Source: Dysosmobacter segnis (lineage in GTDB: Bacteria > Bacillota > Clostridia > Oscillospirales > Oscillospiraceae). Taken from it: a stretch of DNA of 51,908 nucleotides. The position numbers and the translations under genes are program-made. Of the stretch, positions 43,313 through 51,270 are shown piece after piece. Numbering within the stretch: position 1 is the first letter of the stretch; each line of letters starts with the position of its first letter. Under the pieces are notes generated by a model. The model made no database searches. It saw nothing but the letters and a program-made list of their open reading frames with translations, and was not told the DNA's origin. The stretch spans positions 1 through 51,908 of the forward strand of contig NZ_JACOQI010000022.1 in the NCBI RefSeq assembly GCF_014297285.1, in the 5' to 3' direction.

Positions 43313-43446
43313 CGCTCTTTTTTAGTGTTTCACGCATGAAACAACATTTGAAAGTTTCTTTGCTATGATAGGCACAACACAAGGCCGCGTGTTATGTACC
43401 TGTCAACCGATGGATGGCGCATTGCGCCGTAAGAAAGGATTTAGCA

Positions 43447-43764
43447 ATGAAGCTGACTGATTTGATCGTTTCCCCAAAGAGCTTTGGGGACAAGCTGTGG
43501 CTCGTGGATGTGTCCCCGGCCTACGAGTACAAGGATGGCAAGCGCACCGATACTGTCCTCGGCTATCGCTACTCTGTCGCGCTGCCCGAAAAGGGCCTTG
43601 ATAAAGTCGATGTACGCATTGACGGACAGCAGCAGGCAGAGGCCCCGAACGGCTATGTGGAAGTGCGCTTCGACAACATGGAAGTGTTTATTTACTGGTC
43701 CAAGGGCGACTACCATGTGGGGGCAAAGGCAACCGGAATCCATATCGTGAATCCGAAGCCCTGA
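43447..43764 (+). CDS. ICE accessory protein, possibly DUF961-like
   Basis: The 105-residue protein (MKLTDLIVSPKSFGDKLWLVD..., RTDTVLGYRYSVALPEKGLDKVDVRI, NGYVEVRFDNMEVFIYWSKGDYHV) is strand-rich. It resembles in size and position the small DUF961 proteins that precede the FtsK-like gene of Tn916-type elements. The family call is tentative. AAGAAAGGA precedes ATG 43447. The origin-like stem-loop lies in the 156 bp between it and rep. Confidence 0.6.
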   Translation: MKLTDLIVSPKSFGDKLWLVDVSPAYEYKDGKRTDTVLGYRYSVALPEKGLDKVDVRIDGQQQAEAPNGYVEVRFDNMEVFIYWSKGDYHVGAKATGIHIVNPKP

Positions 43765-43800
43765 CCCATTGGGCGGCGCTGGGGCGCAGACGGGGAACAG

Positions 43801-43885
43801 ATATTTTTCCTCAAGAAAAATATCCCCCGGCGGCAGCGTCAGCGCCGCCCGCTTGCCATAAGGGTTAGTATTACCCTTATGGCAA
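43801..43885 (+). other. Candidate CRESS-type rolling-circle replication origin
   Basis: TTGCCATAAGGGT (43853-43865) and ACCCTTATGGCAA (43873-43885) form a perfect 13-bp stem. The 7-nt loop TAGTATT with the next two stem bases gives TAGTATTAC (43866-43874), identical to the nonanucleotide of many circoviruses and nanoviruses, where Rep nicks TAGTATT/AC. Two further stems lie just upstream: ATATTTTTC/GAAAAATAT (43801-43823) and GGCGGC/GCCGCC. The rep ATG is 36 bp downstream. No T tract follows, so it is not a terminator. Confidence 0.8.
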
Positions 43886-43920
43886 CCATGTAGCACGTAG
43901 CAATCACAAAGGAGCCTGAC

Positions 43921-44883
43921 ATGGAGAACAATACACAATCCCGCAAGTGGGCGCTGGTCATCAATAACCCATTGGAGGCCGGACTCGACCACGCTGCTAT
44001 CCGGGAAATCCTATATCGCTTTTCTCCGACCTATTTCTGCATGGCGGACGAGATAGCGACAACCGGAACCTATCACACGCATGTTTTCCTGTTTTCTCCC
44101 TCGCCCATGCGCTTTTCCACGGTCAAAAACCGTTTCGCCACGGCGCATATTGAGAAAGCATACGGAAGTGCAAAGACGAACCGTGCCTACATTCTCAAAG
44201 AGGGGCGCTGGGCCGATACCGACAAGGCAGAAACCTCCGTTCCCGGCACCTTTGAGGAATGGGGAGACCTCCCCGCCGAAAAGGAGGAAGAGGCCCCGGA
44301 AATGTTCAAGCTCATTCAAGACCTCCGGGCCGGAAAGTCCGTTATGGAAATCATCGAAGATAATCCTAAACTCGCTTTCCGTATTCGGGAGATTGAAACC
44401 CTCCGTCAAGCCATTTTGGAGGAAAAGTACAGCGCCGAAAACCGGGCGCTGGAAGTGACCTATCTCTATGGCGCAAGCGGAACGGGAAAAACACGGGGCA
44501 TTTTCGAAACGCATGACAGGAAAAGCATTTGCCGTATCACCGACTACGGCGGCAGGAACGGCGTTCGCTTCGACGCCTATCATTGTCAGGATGTGCTGGT
44601 GCTGGAGGAATTTCATTCGCAAATCCCCATCAGCGCCATGCTCAACTATCTGGACATTTATCCGCTGACACTTCCTGCACGATACACCGATAGAACCGCT
44701 TGCTATACCAAAGTCTATATCACCAGCAATATCCCCTTAGAGGAACAGTACCGGGATATTCAGCGGTATCAGATGGAAACATGGCGGGCGTTCCTCCGGC
44801 GGGTGCAGAATGTCATTGAGTATCTGCCGGACGGTTCCACCGTCCAGCACAAGAAAGGGGGCTTTCCCTGTGACACAAAATGA
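43921..44883 (+). CDS. rep: CRESS-virus-like replication initiator (HUH nuclease and SF3 helicase)
   Basis: The 320-residue protein has the rolling-circle motifs in CRESS order: motif I WALVINNP (residues 10-17), motif II HTH (H52, H54 in YHTHVFLF), motif III Y90-ILK93 with a single catalytic tyrosine. A superfamily 3 helicase follows: Walker A GASGTGKT (184-191), Walker B VLVLEEF (225-231), motif C VYITSN (265-270). This two-domain layout is that of circovirus and geminivirus Reps and of related plasmid Reps in bacteria. AAAGGAGCC precedes the ATG. Its end overlaps the FtsK-like gene by 14 nt. It probably replicates, and may nick for transfer, the excised circle. Confidence 0.9.
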   Translation: MENNTQSRKWALVINNPLEAGLDHAAIREILYRFSPTYFCMADEIATTGTYHTHVFLFSPSPMRFSTVKNRFATAHIEKAYGSAKTNRAYILKEGRWADTDKAETSVPGTFEEWGDLPAEKEEEAPEMFKLIQDLRAGKSVMEIIEDNPKLAFRIREIETLRQAILEEKYSAENRALEVTYLYGASGTGKTRGIFETHDRKSICRITDYGGRNGVRFDAYHCQDVLVLEEFHSQIPISAMLNYLDIYPLTLPARYTDRTACYTKVYITSNIPLEEQYRDIQRYQMETWRAFLRRVQNVIEYLPDGSTVQHKKGGFPCDTK

Positions 44884-46171
44884 AAAGTTTCAAATCCGAA
44901 GAAGAAACACACTCCGTAACCTACGGCAGAAATTGAGCGGAACACCGGGTTTTCCCGTAAAGCTGGTGCTGGCTGCGCTGTACATCATGGGTGCTGCGTA
45001 TGTCTTCATCAAGCAAGCGGCGTGGCGCACGCTGGCGGGCAATATCCCTCTGCTTTCTCCGCTGCTCAAGGCCGCGATGGAACACGCCTTGTTTGCCTAT
45101 CTGCTGGTGGGCGCTGCGGCACTGCTGGTGCTCCTGCTCTATCCCTTCGGCAGACGGGCGGCGAAAGACCAGCTTCAATGTATCGGCCTCATAAACCATG
45201 CGGGGATGCCGCCCGATTTGCTCCGCAAGCATCGTGACAAGGATAATCCCCGTGTCACGGTGTGGGAGTTCCGCAATCAGGGTATTCCGCTGCAAGAATG
45301 GGAGAAGAAACGCCCAGCCATTGAAACGGCGCTGGGAATCACTATCGTCAAGCTGGCCTACGCCAAGGGCAAGAGCCGTGTGCTGGTGTATGCTGTTTCT
45401 GCTGGTGACGATTTGCCGGAAGTTCTGAAATGGAAAAACAGCTATCTTTCCCCTAAGAGCTTTGTGCTGACATTGGGCGAAAGCTATACCGGCCCTGTGA
45501 CAGTCAACCTCGCCCACATCCCGCACATTTTGTTAGGAGGCTCTACCGGCAGCGGCAAAAGTGTTCTGCTCAAATTGCTGCTTATGCAGTTACTTCACAA
45601 GGGTGCAGAGGTCTACATTGCCGACTTCAAGGGCGGCGTGGACTTTCCGAAAGTCTGGCACGAGAAATGCCGGATGTGCTTCACCGAGGAAGAGTTGCTT
45701 TATACGCTCAGCCAGCTTGTGGCGGTATTGGAATACCGTAAAAAGGCGTTCAAAGAATTAGGCTGTCCCAACATTGATGCATACAACGCAACCACGGAGA
45801 ACGATTTACCACGGCTGATTTTCGCCTGCGACGAGGTGGCGGAGATGTTGGACAAGACCGGAGCTGATAACGAACGGAAGAAGCTGCTGGCACAAATTGA
45901 AAACAAGCTGTCCACCATTGCGCGGCAGGGACGGGCATTTGGTATTCATCTCATTCTTGCCACGCAGAGACCGGATGCGACCATCATCCCCGGCCAGATA
46001 CGCAACAACATGGATTTCCGTGTTTGCGGCAGAGCGGACAGCGTGCTTTCACAAATCATCCTCGACAACACCAGCGCCGCCGAACAGATACCCAAGGACG
46101 CACGGGGCCGCTTCATCACTGGGGATGGCATAGTGTTTCAAGGCTATCTGTTCGACGAGGGGCAGCTATAA
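44870..46171 (+). CDS. FtsK/SpoIIIE-type coupling ATPase (TcpA-like)
   Basis: The 433-residue protein has two N-terminal membrane helices (LVLAALYIMGAAYVFI and FAYLLVGAAALLVLLLYPF). The FtsK domain has Walker A GGSTGSGKSVLLK, ADFKGGVDF, Walker B LIFACDEVAEML and the ARQGRAFGIHLILATQRP motif. No gamma DNA-reading domain follows. Such proteins pump the transfer strand in Tn916-like and mobilizable elements. GTG 44870 follows AAGAAAGGGGG and overlaps the end of rep, so translation is coupled. Confidence 0.88.
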   Translation: MTQNEKFQIRRRNTLRNLRQKLSGTPGFPVKLVLAALYIMGAAYVFIKQAAWRTLAGNIPLLSPLLKAAMEHALFAYLLVGAAALLVLLLYPFGRRAAKDQLQCIGLINHAGMPPDLLRKHRDKDNPRVTVWEFRNQGIPLQEWEKKRPAIETALGITIVKLAYAKGKSRVLVYAVSAGDDLPEVLKWKNSYLSPKSFVLTLGESYTGPVTVNLAHIPHILLGGSTGSGKSVLLKLLLMQLLHKGAEVYIADFKGGVDFPKVWHEKCRMCFTEEELLYTLSQLVAVLEYRKKAFKELGCPNIDAYNATTENDLPRLIFACDEVAEMLDKTGADNERKKLLAQIENKLSTIARQGRAFGIHLILATQRPDATIIPGQIRNNMDFRVCGRADSVLSQIILDNTSAAEQIPKDARGRFITGDGIVFQGYLFDEGQL

Positions 46172-46183
46172 CGGGGTGATACC

Positions 46184-46360
46184 ATGCCGCGCAGAAAGAA
46201 GCCCAATGATTACGGCACGGGGATTCCCTATCACGAGGTAGAGGCCCTTGCCCGTGTCCTGCTCCCGGAAATTCAAGCGTTCTTCGAGAGCGAGGAAGGG
46301 CAGCGGGAGTTTGCTGAGTGGAAAGCAAAGCAGCAGGCTAAACAAGAGAACAAGGTATAA
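46184..46360 (+). CDS. Small charged protein of the integrative element (58 residues)
   Basis: ATG 46184 after GGGGTG opens 58 codons (MPRRKKPNDYGTGIPYHEVE..., then LLPEIQAFFESEEGQREFAEWKAKQQ). The C-terminal part is an amphipathic charged helix. It starts 12 nt after the FtsK-like gene and is followed by a terminator, so it ends the transfer operon. Similar small proteins follow the coupling ATPase in other elements. Function is unknown. Confidence 0.7.
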   Translation: MPRRKKPNDYGTGIPYHEVEALARVLLPEIQAFFESEEGQREFAEWKAKQQAKQENKV

Positions 46361-46361
46361 C

Positions 46362-46400
46362 AAAGACGGGAACATCTGCAACGATGCTCCCGCCTTTTGT
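46362..46400 (+). terminator. Terminator of the rep-ftsK operon
   Basis: GACGGGAACATC and GATGCTCCCGCC form an imperfect stem over TGCAAC, followed by TTTTGTTG. Confidence 0.7.
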
Positions 46401-46407
46401 TGCTCTG

Positions 46408-46947
46408 CTAATAATTAGTCGATTGATATATAGATTTCCATGTAGGCATTGTAAATTCAAGATACACCACAATTAAAAAGATTATTATACATATTATGGG
46501 AAGAATTATGTCCTGTACGATAAAACGCAGCTTTTGAAGTTTTTCGGAGTTTAGCGGATTGCTGCAAGCGATTGCCAGCAGATTTGCAATCCCTTGTGCA
46601 ATCGTGAATAATCCGAATTCTATGATAAACGCAAATCCCGCTCCCGCCGAAAGATGTCCATATCCCGGAAGCAATCTATTGATCAGCCGAACATCAAAAT
46701 TCGTTGCAGCGAGGACAAAATAGAAAATCAAAGTAAATGGAATTGAACAACTCCATTTTTTCAATGCAGTTTTCGAACTGTTGCTGAAAAGGACACAAAA
46801 GCAAAGTAATGCGCTGGCAGTAGACTGGACATATATGTTTGCAAACGGGCATGCCTCTTCGATGAGGTCAGATAGAAAGAGCAGGGGAAAATACAGTATG
46901 GCAAGTTCAACCGCACTTTTCAGTATAGAAAGTCTGTTCCGGCACAT
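46408..46947 (-). CDS. Unknown integral membrane protein
   Basis: The 179-residue protein has five hydrophobic segments (VELAILYFPLLFLSDLI, ASALLCFCVLF, FTLIFYFVLAATNF, GFAFIIEFGLFTIAQGIANLLAIA, IILPIICIIIFLIVVYLEF). The start ATG 46947 follows AAAAGGAGAC. The gene is AT-rich compared with its neighbours and convergent with the transfer operon, the pattern of a cargo gene. No family is recognised. Confidence 0.65.
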   Translation of the reverse strand: MCRNRLSILKSAVELAILYFPLLFLSDLIEEACPFANIYVQSTASALLCFCVLFSNSSKTALKKWSCSIPFTLIFYFVLAATNFDVRLINRLLPGYGHLSAGAGFAFIIEFGLFTIAQGIANLLAIACSNPLNSEKLQKLRFIVQDIILPIICIIIFLIVVYLEFTMPTWKSIYQSTNY

Positions 46948-47081
46948 ATTTGTCTCCTTTTCTGTGGAATACAGCCTAACCATCTTGTATGGTAAGTATA
47001 AACTTCTTTTAATAAAAGAACAAGGGCAGGAATTATTTTCCCGCCCTTGCTTTTACAAAACATTCTCAATAGAAATGATAA

Positions 47082-47124
47082 ATCCGAACACATTCCCTAT
47101 TTGGAGAATGTAGTTCGGATTATC
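47082..47124. repeat. Imperfect palindrome beside the tRNA scar
   Basis: AATCCGAACACATTC and GAATGTAGTTCGGATT form a long stem over CCTATTTGGA. It adjoins the tRNA half-gene and could be a terminator or recombinase arm site. Confidence 0.5.
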
Positions 47125-47130
47125 ATTACT

Positions 47131-47175
47131 TGGTCCGAGATGGGAGACTCGAACTCCCGACATCTTGCTCCCAAA
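47131..47175 (-). pseudogene. 3' half of tRNA-Pro (UGG), integration scar
   Basis: On the minus strand the 45 nt read TTTGGGA-GCAAG (anticodon loop with TGG and 3' stem), then ATGTC, T arm GGGAG-TTCGAGT-CTCCC, acceptor ATCTCGG, A and CCA. The 5' half is missing; sequence upstream of the anticodon loop is unrelated. A 3' tRNA piece from the anticodon onwards is the classical attachment-site duplicate of a tRNA-targeting integrative element. 47176-47478 holds no gene I can support. Confidence 0.85.
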
Positions 47176-47478
47176 CCTATGTCTGAACCTTCGGGAAGCC
47201 CTGTTGCGCCCTCTTTGGCGCTTTCCGGCACTCCTTCGGTTCCTCTTTGGAACTCTTTTGCCCTGTTCGTTTCAGGCACCACTTTCGTCTTTTGGGATTT
47301 GTGTGGGATGAAATTCTGTATATTAAAAGTGCTTCCGACCGGTTTTGCCCCCCGGCAGCGGGTGATTCTGCCGCTAACAGCAACTCAAAAATTGCGTCGC
47401 ATAAACAAAGAAATAAGCGCGATGACAAAAAGACAGCAGGCTGACTTGGATGATAGCCAGCCTGCTGAGCGAAGATGG

Positions 47479-49344
47479 TTATTCGATGTTTTGCCTTTCG
47501 GCAGCAATACGTGTTCTTTTGCCTGAGAATGCAATGCCGATTTTTATAATTGACGTAACATTCATTGCCCGCAGATCAACGCTGTACGCACGGTCGTTGA
47601 TCTGTTGCAAGGCAACATTGGCAAGGTCTTCAAGCTGTGTTTCAGAGCGGCCTTTTCCGGCCTTTAATTCAATCAAAATGCCAGGCAGCCGCTTATTCAA
47701 AGGAAGCATCTGAATATCAAACCGTCCATCACCAGCTTCGCGATTGGAGGTAATGCGATAGCTGTTGTCCATCACAGCGCACATACCCAATATCAGACCA
47801 TGGTAAAATGTTTCGTCGGCAGCATCGTGGAAACTTATTGTTTGGAGCAGGAACTTTTCCAAGGCTTTTTGCAGTGATTCGATATCTGCCTTGTAGATAG
47901 CTTCCTGAATAGCAATAGCAGCAGAACGAGGAATAATATTCTCAAGCTGAGAGAGGATCTCCTTGCTGTAGACGAAAGAAATCTCTTTGTTGGGCAGAGC
48001 CACTTCGCACATATAATCCTCGCCGTAAGACTGGTCGCAGCTCACAGCCTTCAAATAACCTGCCACCAGCAGGAAGCTGTAAACAGAGGACGGATCATTC
48101 TGAATCTGCGGATAAATGACACCGGTGTCAATGTGCGTAACAAAGGATTCGCCCTTCATCAACAGCTCCAAACGCTCCATAATATCCGGCGTTGCGGAAG
48201 CCAGCACCTCACGGATGATGTCGTTGCTTCCGGTGGACTGCCAAAATGCTTTGGGACGGCAGTTATTGTTGAAGTATCCAATGACAGACCAGGGATTAAA
48301 AATCTCTGCATTACCGAAGCGGTACCCATCATACCAATCGCAGAGCTCCTGATACTTATCAGATGCGCTGTAGTATTCCGCCATCTCACGCACTTCGTCC
48401 GAGGTGAAACCAAAATACTCGCTATAACGTTCATCCAAGATAGAATTGATTTTCAGATTGTTCAGACCGCTGAAGATACTCTCCTTTGCAACACGCAGGA
48501 TGCCAGTCAGGAAACCATAGCTCAGATGCGGATTGTCCTTCAGACCGCCGGAGAACAGGTTTCGCATGAATCCGATGATCGTGTCGTAGAAGCCGCTCAC
48601 ATGGCCCTGCTGAATGGGAGTATCATATTCGTCAATGATGACGATAGGTGCGACATTGTGGTGCTTATGGAGGAGCAGCGTCAGTGTCCGCAGGGACATT
48701 TGATATTCCACTTCGTCAGCGGCTTCTGTTGCGAGAAGGGAATATTCCTCTTTTTCGTAATTACTGAGCGCAGAACTGGAGGCCAATTCATCGTGACGGC
48801 GGAATTCCTGCGCGATCAGCTTTTGGAGCGTCTGATAGGTTTCTTCCCAAGAAGTATATTTCACATCCTTAAAAGACAGAAAAATCACAGGATACTTTCT
48901 GTGATGGACACGGTAGGATTCTCCGCAGAACCAGATTTTCTTGTCTCTGAAGTAAACGGATGTGTCCTCGGTCGTCTTTTCGAAGAATGTGCGGAGCATG
49001 TCCATGTTCAGTGTCTTGCCAAAACGTCTGGGACGGGTGAACAGGGATACCTTGGGGCGCTCATCCAGAAATTCCTTGATCATCAGGGTCTTGTCCACAT
49101 AGTAGTAGTTCTTGCAGGCATCCCGGTAATCAGACACACCGATAGGCAAGGGCTTGCGCGCTGATGACACTGCGGGCTTCCCGGTACTCCGGCGGCCACG
49201 CTTATCCATCGGCTTTTGAGTACCGTCCGGGATGAACCACTGCCTGCCCTCCTTATACGCGCCGGAAATGCGTCCGGCTTTGCAAAGCGCATTGACCCGC
49301 CGTTCGGTGATCCCCCAAGCGGCAGCCGCTTCTTTGATCGTCAT
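47479..49344 (-). CDS. AAA-ATPase-like/PD-(D/E)XK nuclease-like protein with N-terminal HTH
   Basis: The 621-residue protein starts with an excisionase-like helix-turn-helix (TIKEAAAAWGITERRVNALCKAGRI). The AAA-ATPase-like domain (PF09820 type) follows, with YYYVDKTLMIKEFLD, TRPRRFGKTLNMDML (Walker A-like) and IVIIDEYDTPIQQ (Walker B). The C-terminal DUF1703-type PD-(D/E)XK domain has GDGRFDIQM and ILIELKAGKG. Such proteins are abundant in gut Bacteroidota and Bacillota; their role is unknown, with phage defence or toxin action suggested by others. The HTH fusion is less usual. GGAGGTG precedes the start. Confidence 0.82.
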   Translation of the reverse strand: MTIKEAAAAWGITERRVNALCKAGRISGAYKEGRQWFIPDGTQKPMDKRGRRSTGKPAVSSARKPLPIGVSDYRDACKNYYYVDKTLMIKEFLDERPKVSLFTRPRRFGKTLNMDMLRTFFEKTTEDTSVYFRDKKIWFCGESYRVHHRKYPVIFLSFKDVKYTSWEETYQTLQKLIAQEFRRHDELASSSALSNYEKEEYSLLATEAADEVEYQMSLRTLTLLLHKHHNVAPIVIIDEYDTPIQQGHVSGFYDTIIGFMRNLFSGGLKDNPHLSYGFLTGILRVAKESIFSGLNNLKINSILDERYSEYFGFTSDEVREMAEYYSASDKYQELCDWYDGYRFGNAEIFNPWSVIGYFNNNCRPKAFWQSTGSNDIIREVLASATPDIMERLELLMKGESFVTHIDTGVIYPQIQNDPSSVYSFLLVAGYLKAVSCDQSYGEDYMCEVALPNKEISFVYSKEILSQLENIIPRSAAIAIQEAIYKADIESLQKALEKFLLQTISFHDAADETFYHGLILGMCAVMDNSYRITSNREAGDGRFDIQMLPLNKRLPGILIELKAGKGRSETQLEDLANVALQQINDRAYSVDLRAMNVTSIIKIGIAFSGKRTRIAAERQNIE

Positions 49345-49392
49345 ATTGGAACACCTCCATTGCAGTTTGTCAAGAATATTATAACCGCTGCT

Positions 49393-49440
49393 CCGAATAA
49401 AATCAACTATATTATTCCGAATAATGCCGGCGTTATTCGG
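49393..49440. promoter_or_regulatory. CCGAATAA repeats, candidate operator
   Basis: CCGAATAA (49393-49400), the near-perfect palindrome TTATTCCGAATAA (49412-49424) and inverted TTATTCGG (49433-49440) lie between the divergent AAA/nuclease gene and the recombinase pair. The HTH-fused nuclease or a recombinase could bind here. Confidence 0.5.
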
Positions 49441-49531
49441 AACAGTTATTTTCCTGAAGATATGCCGTTCTTTTCAGTAGCTATTTCCTGCTTTCTGTGA
49501 TATTGTTCGTTTGCCAAAAGGAGGCGATAAT

Positions 49532-50245
49532 ATGCAGAAAGAAAACAAGCTGACGGTCGGGCAATGGTGCGACTACTGGTTCACCGCGAACCGACGCAAA
49601 TGGAACGGCAACACCGAGGGCGGGTACCGCAATCTGATTTACAGCCACATCCTCCCCGGTATCGGGAGTGTGGCACTCTCTGACCTGACGGAGCAGGTGG
49701 TAACGGATTTCTACAACAGCCTGCGAAGCCAGGGACTCGGCGCCAGAAGCGTCTGGTGTGTCCACCTGCTCCTGCGCCGGTGCATGGACGAAGCGGCACA
49801 GGACCAACTCATTCCCTGCAACCCGGTGCGGCTCTGCCAGGAGTCCAAGACAGAGGAATACAAAACAACCCCTCTGCGATTGGGGCAGCTCCAGCGTTAC
49901 CTGAACGCAGCGGAGCAGCTCGGCGTACTTCCCATCATCTATACAGGACTATCAAGCGGCCTGCGGCAATGTGAACTGATCACCTTGTCGTGGGCCGATT
50001 TTCATATCCGCTACAAGTACATCCTCAAAGGCCAACGTCTGTTGACGCTCAATGACAAGACGGCACTTCTTCTTGAGCGGATACCGGAAACCAACTCGCC
50101 TCATGTGTTCCTCAATGCCAAGACCAGAGCGCCGTACAAGCTCCACGAGTTCTACTATCTGCACAAGAAGATTCTGAAACAGGCAAGGCTCCCGTGGGTG
50201 GCCTTTCGAGACTTACAGCGTCAGTGCATGGAGGTGGGGATATGA
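49532..50245 (+). CDS. Tyrosine recombinase lacking the C-terminal catalytic residues
   Basis: The 237-residue protein has the N-terminal SAM-like core-binding domain (LTVGQWCDYWFTAN, YRNLIYSHILPGIG, VVTDFYNSLRSQGLG) and the first half of the catalytic domain with Arg I in SSGLRQCELITLSW. Where the HxxR box is expected it reads WVAFRDLQRQCMEVGI and stops, so the second arginine region and the nucleophilic tyrosine are absent. GGAGGCG precedes ATG 49532. It overlaps the next recombinase by 4 nt (ATGA). It is either a truncated gene or a non-catalytic partner. Confidence 0.8.
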   Translation: MQKENKLTVGQWCDYWFTANRRKWNGNTEGGYRNLIYSHILPGIGSVALSDLTEQVVTDFYNSLRSQGLGARSVWCVHLLLRRCMDEAAQDQLIPCNPVRLCQESKTEEYKTTPLRLGQLQRYLNAAEQLGVLPIIYTGLSSGLRQCELITLSWADFHIRYKYILKGQRLLTLNDKTALLLERIPETNSPHVFLNAKTRAPYKLHEFYYLHKKILKQARLPWVAFRDLQRQCMEVGI

Positions 50246-51201
50246 CGCTCCGGGAATACATCCTCTTCTGGCAGGAAACCTATGATAAGCATCAGAGCAG
50301 ACCAACTACCTATGCGGCACACAACTATGTATTCAAAAACCATATTCTCCCCGGTTTGGGTGATATACCGCTCTCTGAATTGACATCGGAGATGGTTGGA
50401 GAATTTCTGGAGGAACGGAAGCGCTTCGGCAATCATCGAACCGGCAGCTCTGGCTTGGGAGAAGAAACCATGCGGCACATCCACCGCCTGCTTCAGCAAT
50501 GCTTGGATCAAGCCATACGGGACGGTCTCCTAACAGAGAATCCCGCCAAGGCATTCCGCTACCGCAAGTCCACAACGGTGAAAGCAAATATCATGACGCC
50601 TCTGGAAATGGAGGACTATCTGGATGCTGCCGAGTGGCTGGGCTACCTCCCCATGTTCATGCTGGCGCTGACGACAGGTCTACGCCAAGGCGAGCTAATC
50701 GCCCTGAAATGGAGCGACCTGGACATCGAAAGTCGGACGCTGACCATCGCAGAAAAACGTGCCGTGGTACGGCGAGAGCTGGTAGAGTACGGTAGCCAGA
50801 CGAGGTCAATAAGGCTGACTCCGGAGGTGGTCGACCTTCTCATCATGGAGCACAGCAAGCACCCCAGCAGCCCGCTCATGTTTATGCACCCGGCCACGCT
50901 GAAACCCTACTCGCCGCAGATGGTGCGCCGGATGCACAATGAGATCATCAAGGAAGCGGGCATCGACCACATTCGGTATGTGGATCTCCGTCATACCTGC
51001 GCCATCCTCGCTCTAAAGAACGGCATGGATGCCAAGGAGTTGGCGCAGATGCTGGGTCACTACCGACCGACGATCACCCGGCAGAACTATGAACCCTATC
51101 TGCAGCACAAGGCGCAAAAGGATGAAGATATGCCAAAGGAAGCCACTCGGGACGAGCTGCAGCAGGCGGCAAATATTCTGGATAATCTTCTGAAGTTCTG
51201 A
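50242..51201 (+). CDS. Tyrosine recombinase/integrase with altered HxxR box
   Basis: The 319-residue protein is full length. It has the SAM-like domain (TLREYILFWQETYD, FKNHILPGLGDIPLSELT), Arg I in TTGLRQGELIALKWSD, YVDLRHTCAILALKNG as box II, MLGHYRPTITRQNYEPY with the His/Gly-His and probable tyrosine nucleophile. The first residue of HxxR is Val instead of His (VDLR), unusual though the arginine and following His are kept. GGAGGTGGGG precedes ATG 50242. It is encoded as a pair with the preceding truncated recombinase, and may target tRNA genes, as the tRNA-Pro scar 2.4 kb away suggests. Confidence 0.85.
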   Translation: MTLREYILFWQETYDKHQSRPTTYAAHNYVFKNHILPGLGDIPLSELTSEMVGEFLEERKRFGNHRTGSSGLGEETMRHIHRLLQQCLDQAIRDGLLTENPAKAFRYRKSTTVKANIMTPLEMEDYLDAAEWLGYLPMFMLALTTGLRQGELIALKWSDLDIESRTLTIAEKRAVVRRELVEYGSQTRSIRLTPEVVDLLIMEHSKHPSSPLMFMHPATLKPYSPQMVRRMHNEIIKEAGIDHIRYVDLRHTCAILALKNGMDAKELAQMLGHYRPTITRQNYEPYLQHKAQKDEDMPKEATRDELQQAANILDNLLKF

Positions 51202-51270
51202 TAGCTATTCCTCAAAAGGTGAGTTGTCCACAGAAATCAATCATTTTACACTCAAAGAGGAGGAAACAAA

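Noticed and set aside
43853..43885. Stem-loop before rep as a terminator
   Set aside because: No T tract follows, the loop matches a known replication origin nonanucleotide, and rep starts directly downstream.
40270..47175. CAAGATGT shared by the end of the serine integrase gene and the tRNA-Pro scar as an attachment core
   Set aside because: Only 8 bp, and serine integrases seldom use tRNA genes; the flanks do not match.
47176..47478. Plus-strand frame 47047-47526 and neighbours as genes
   Set aside because: They run across the tRNA scar and lack start signals; the composition is that of debris.
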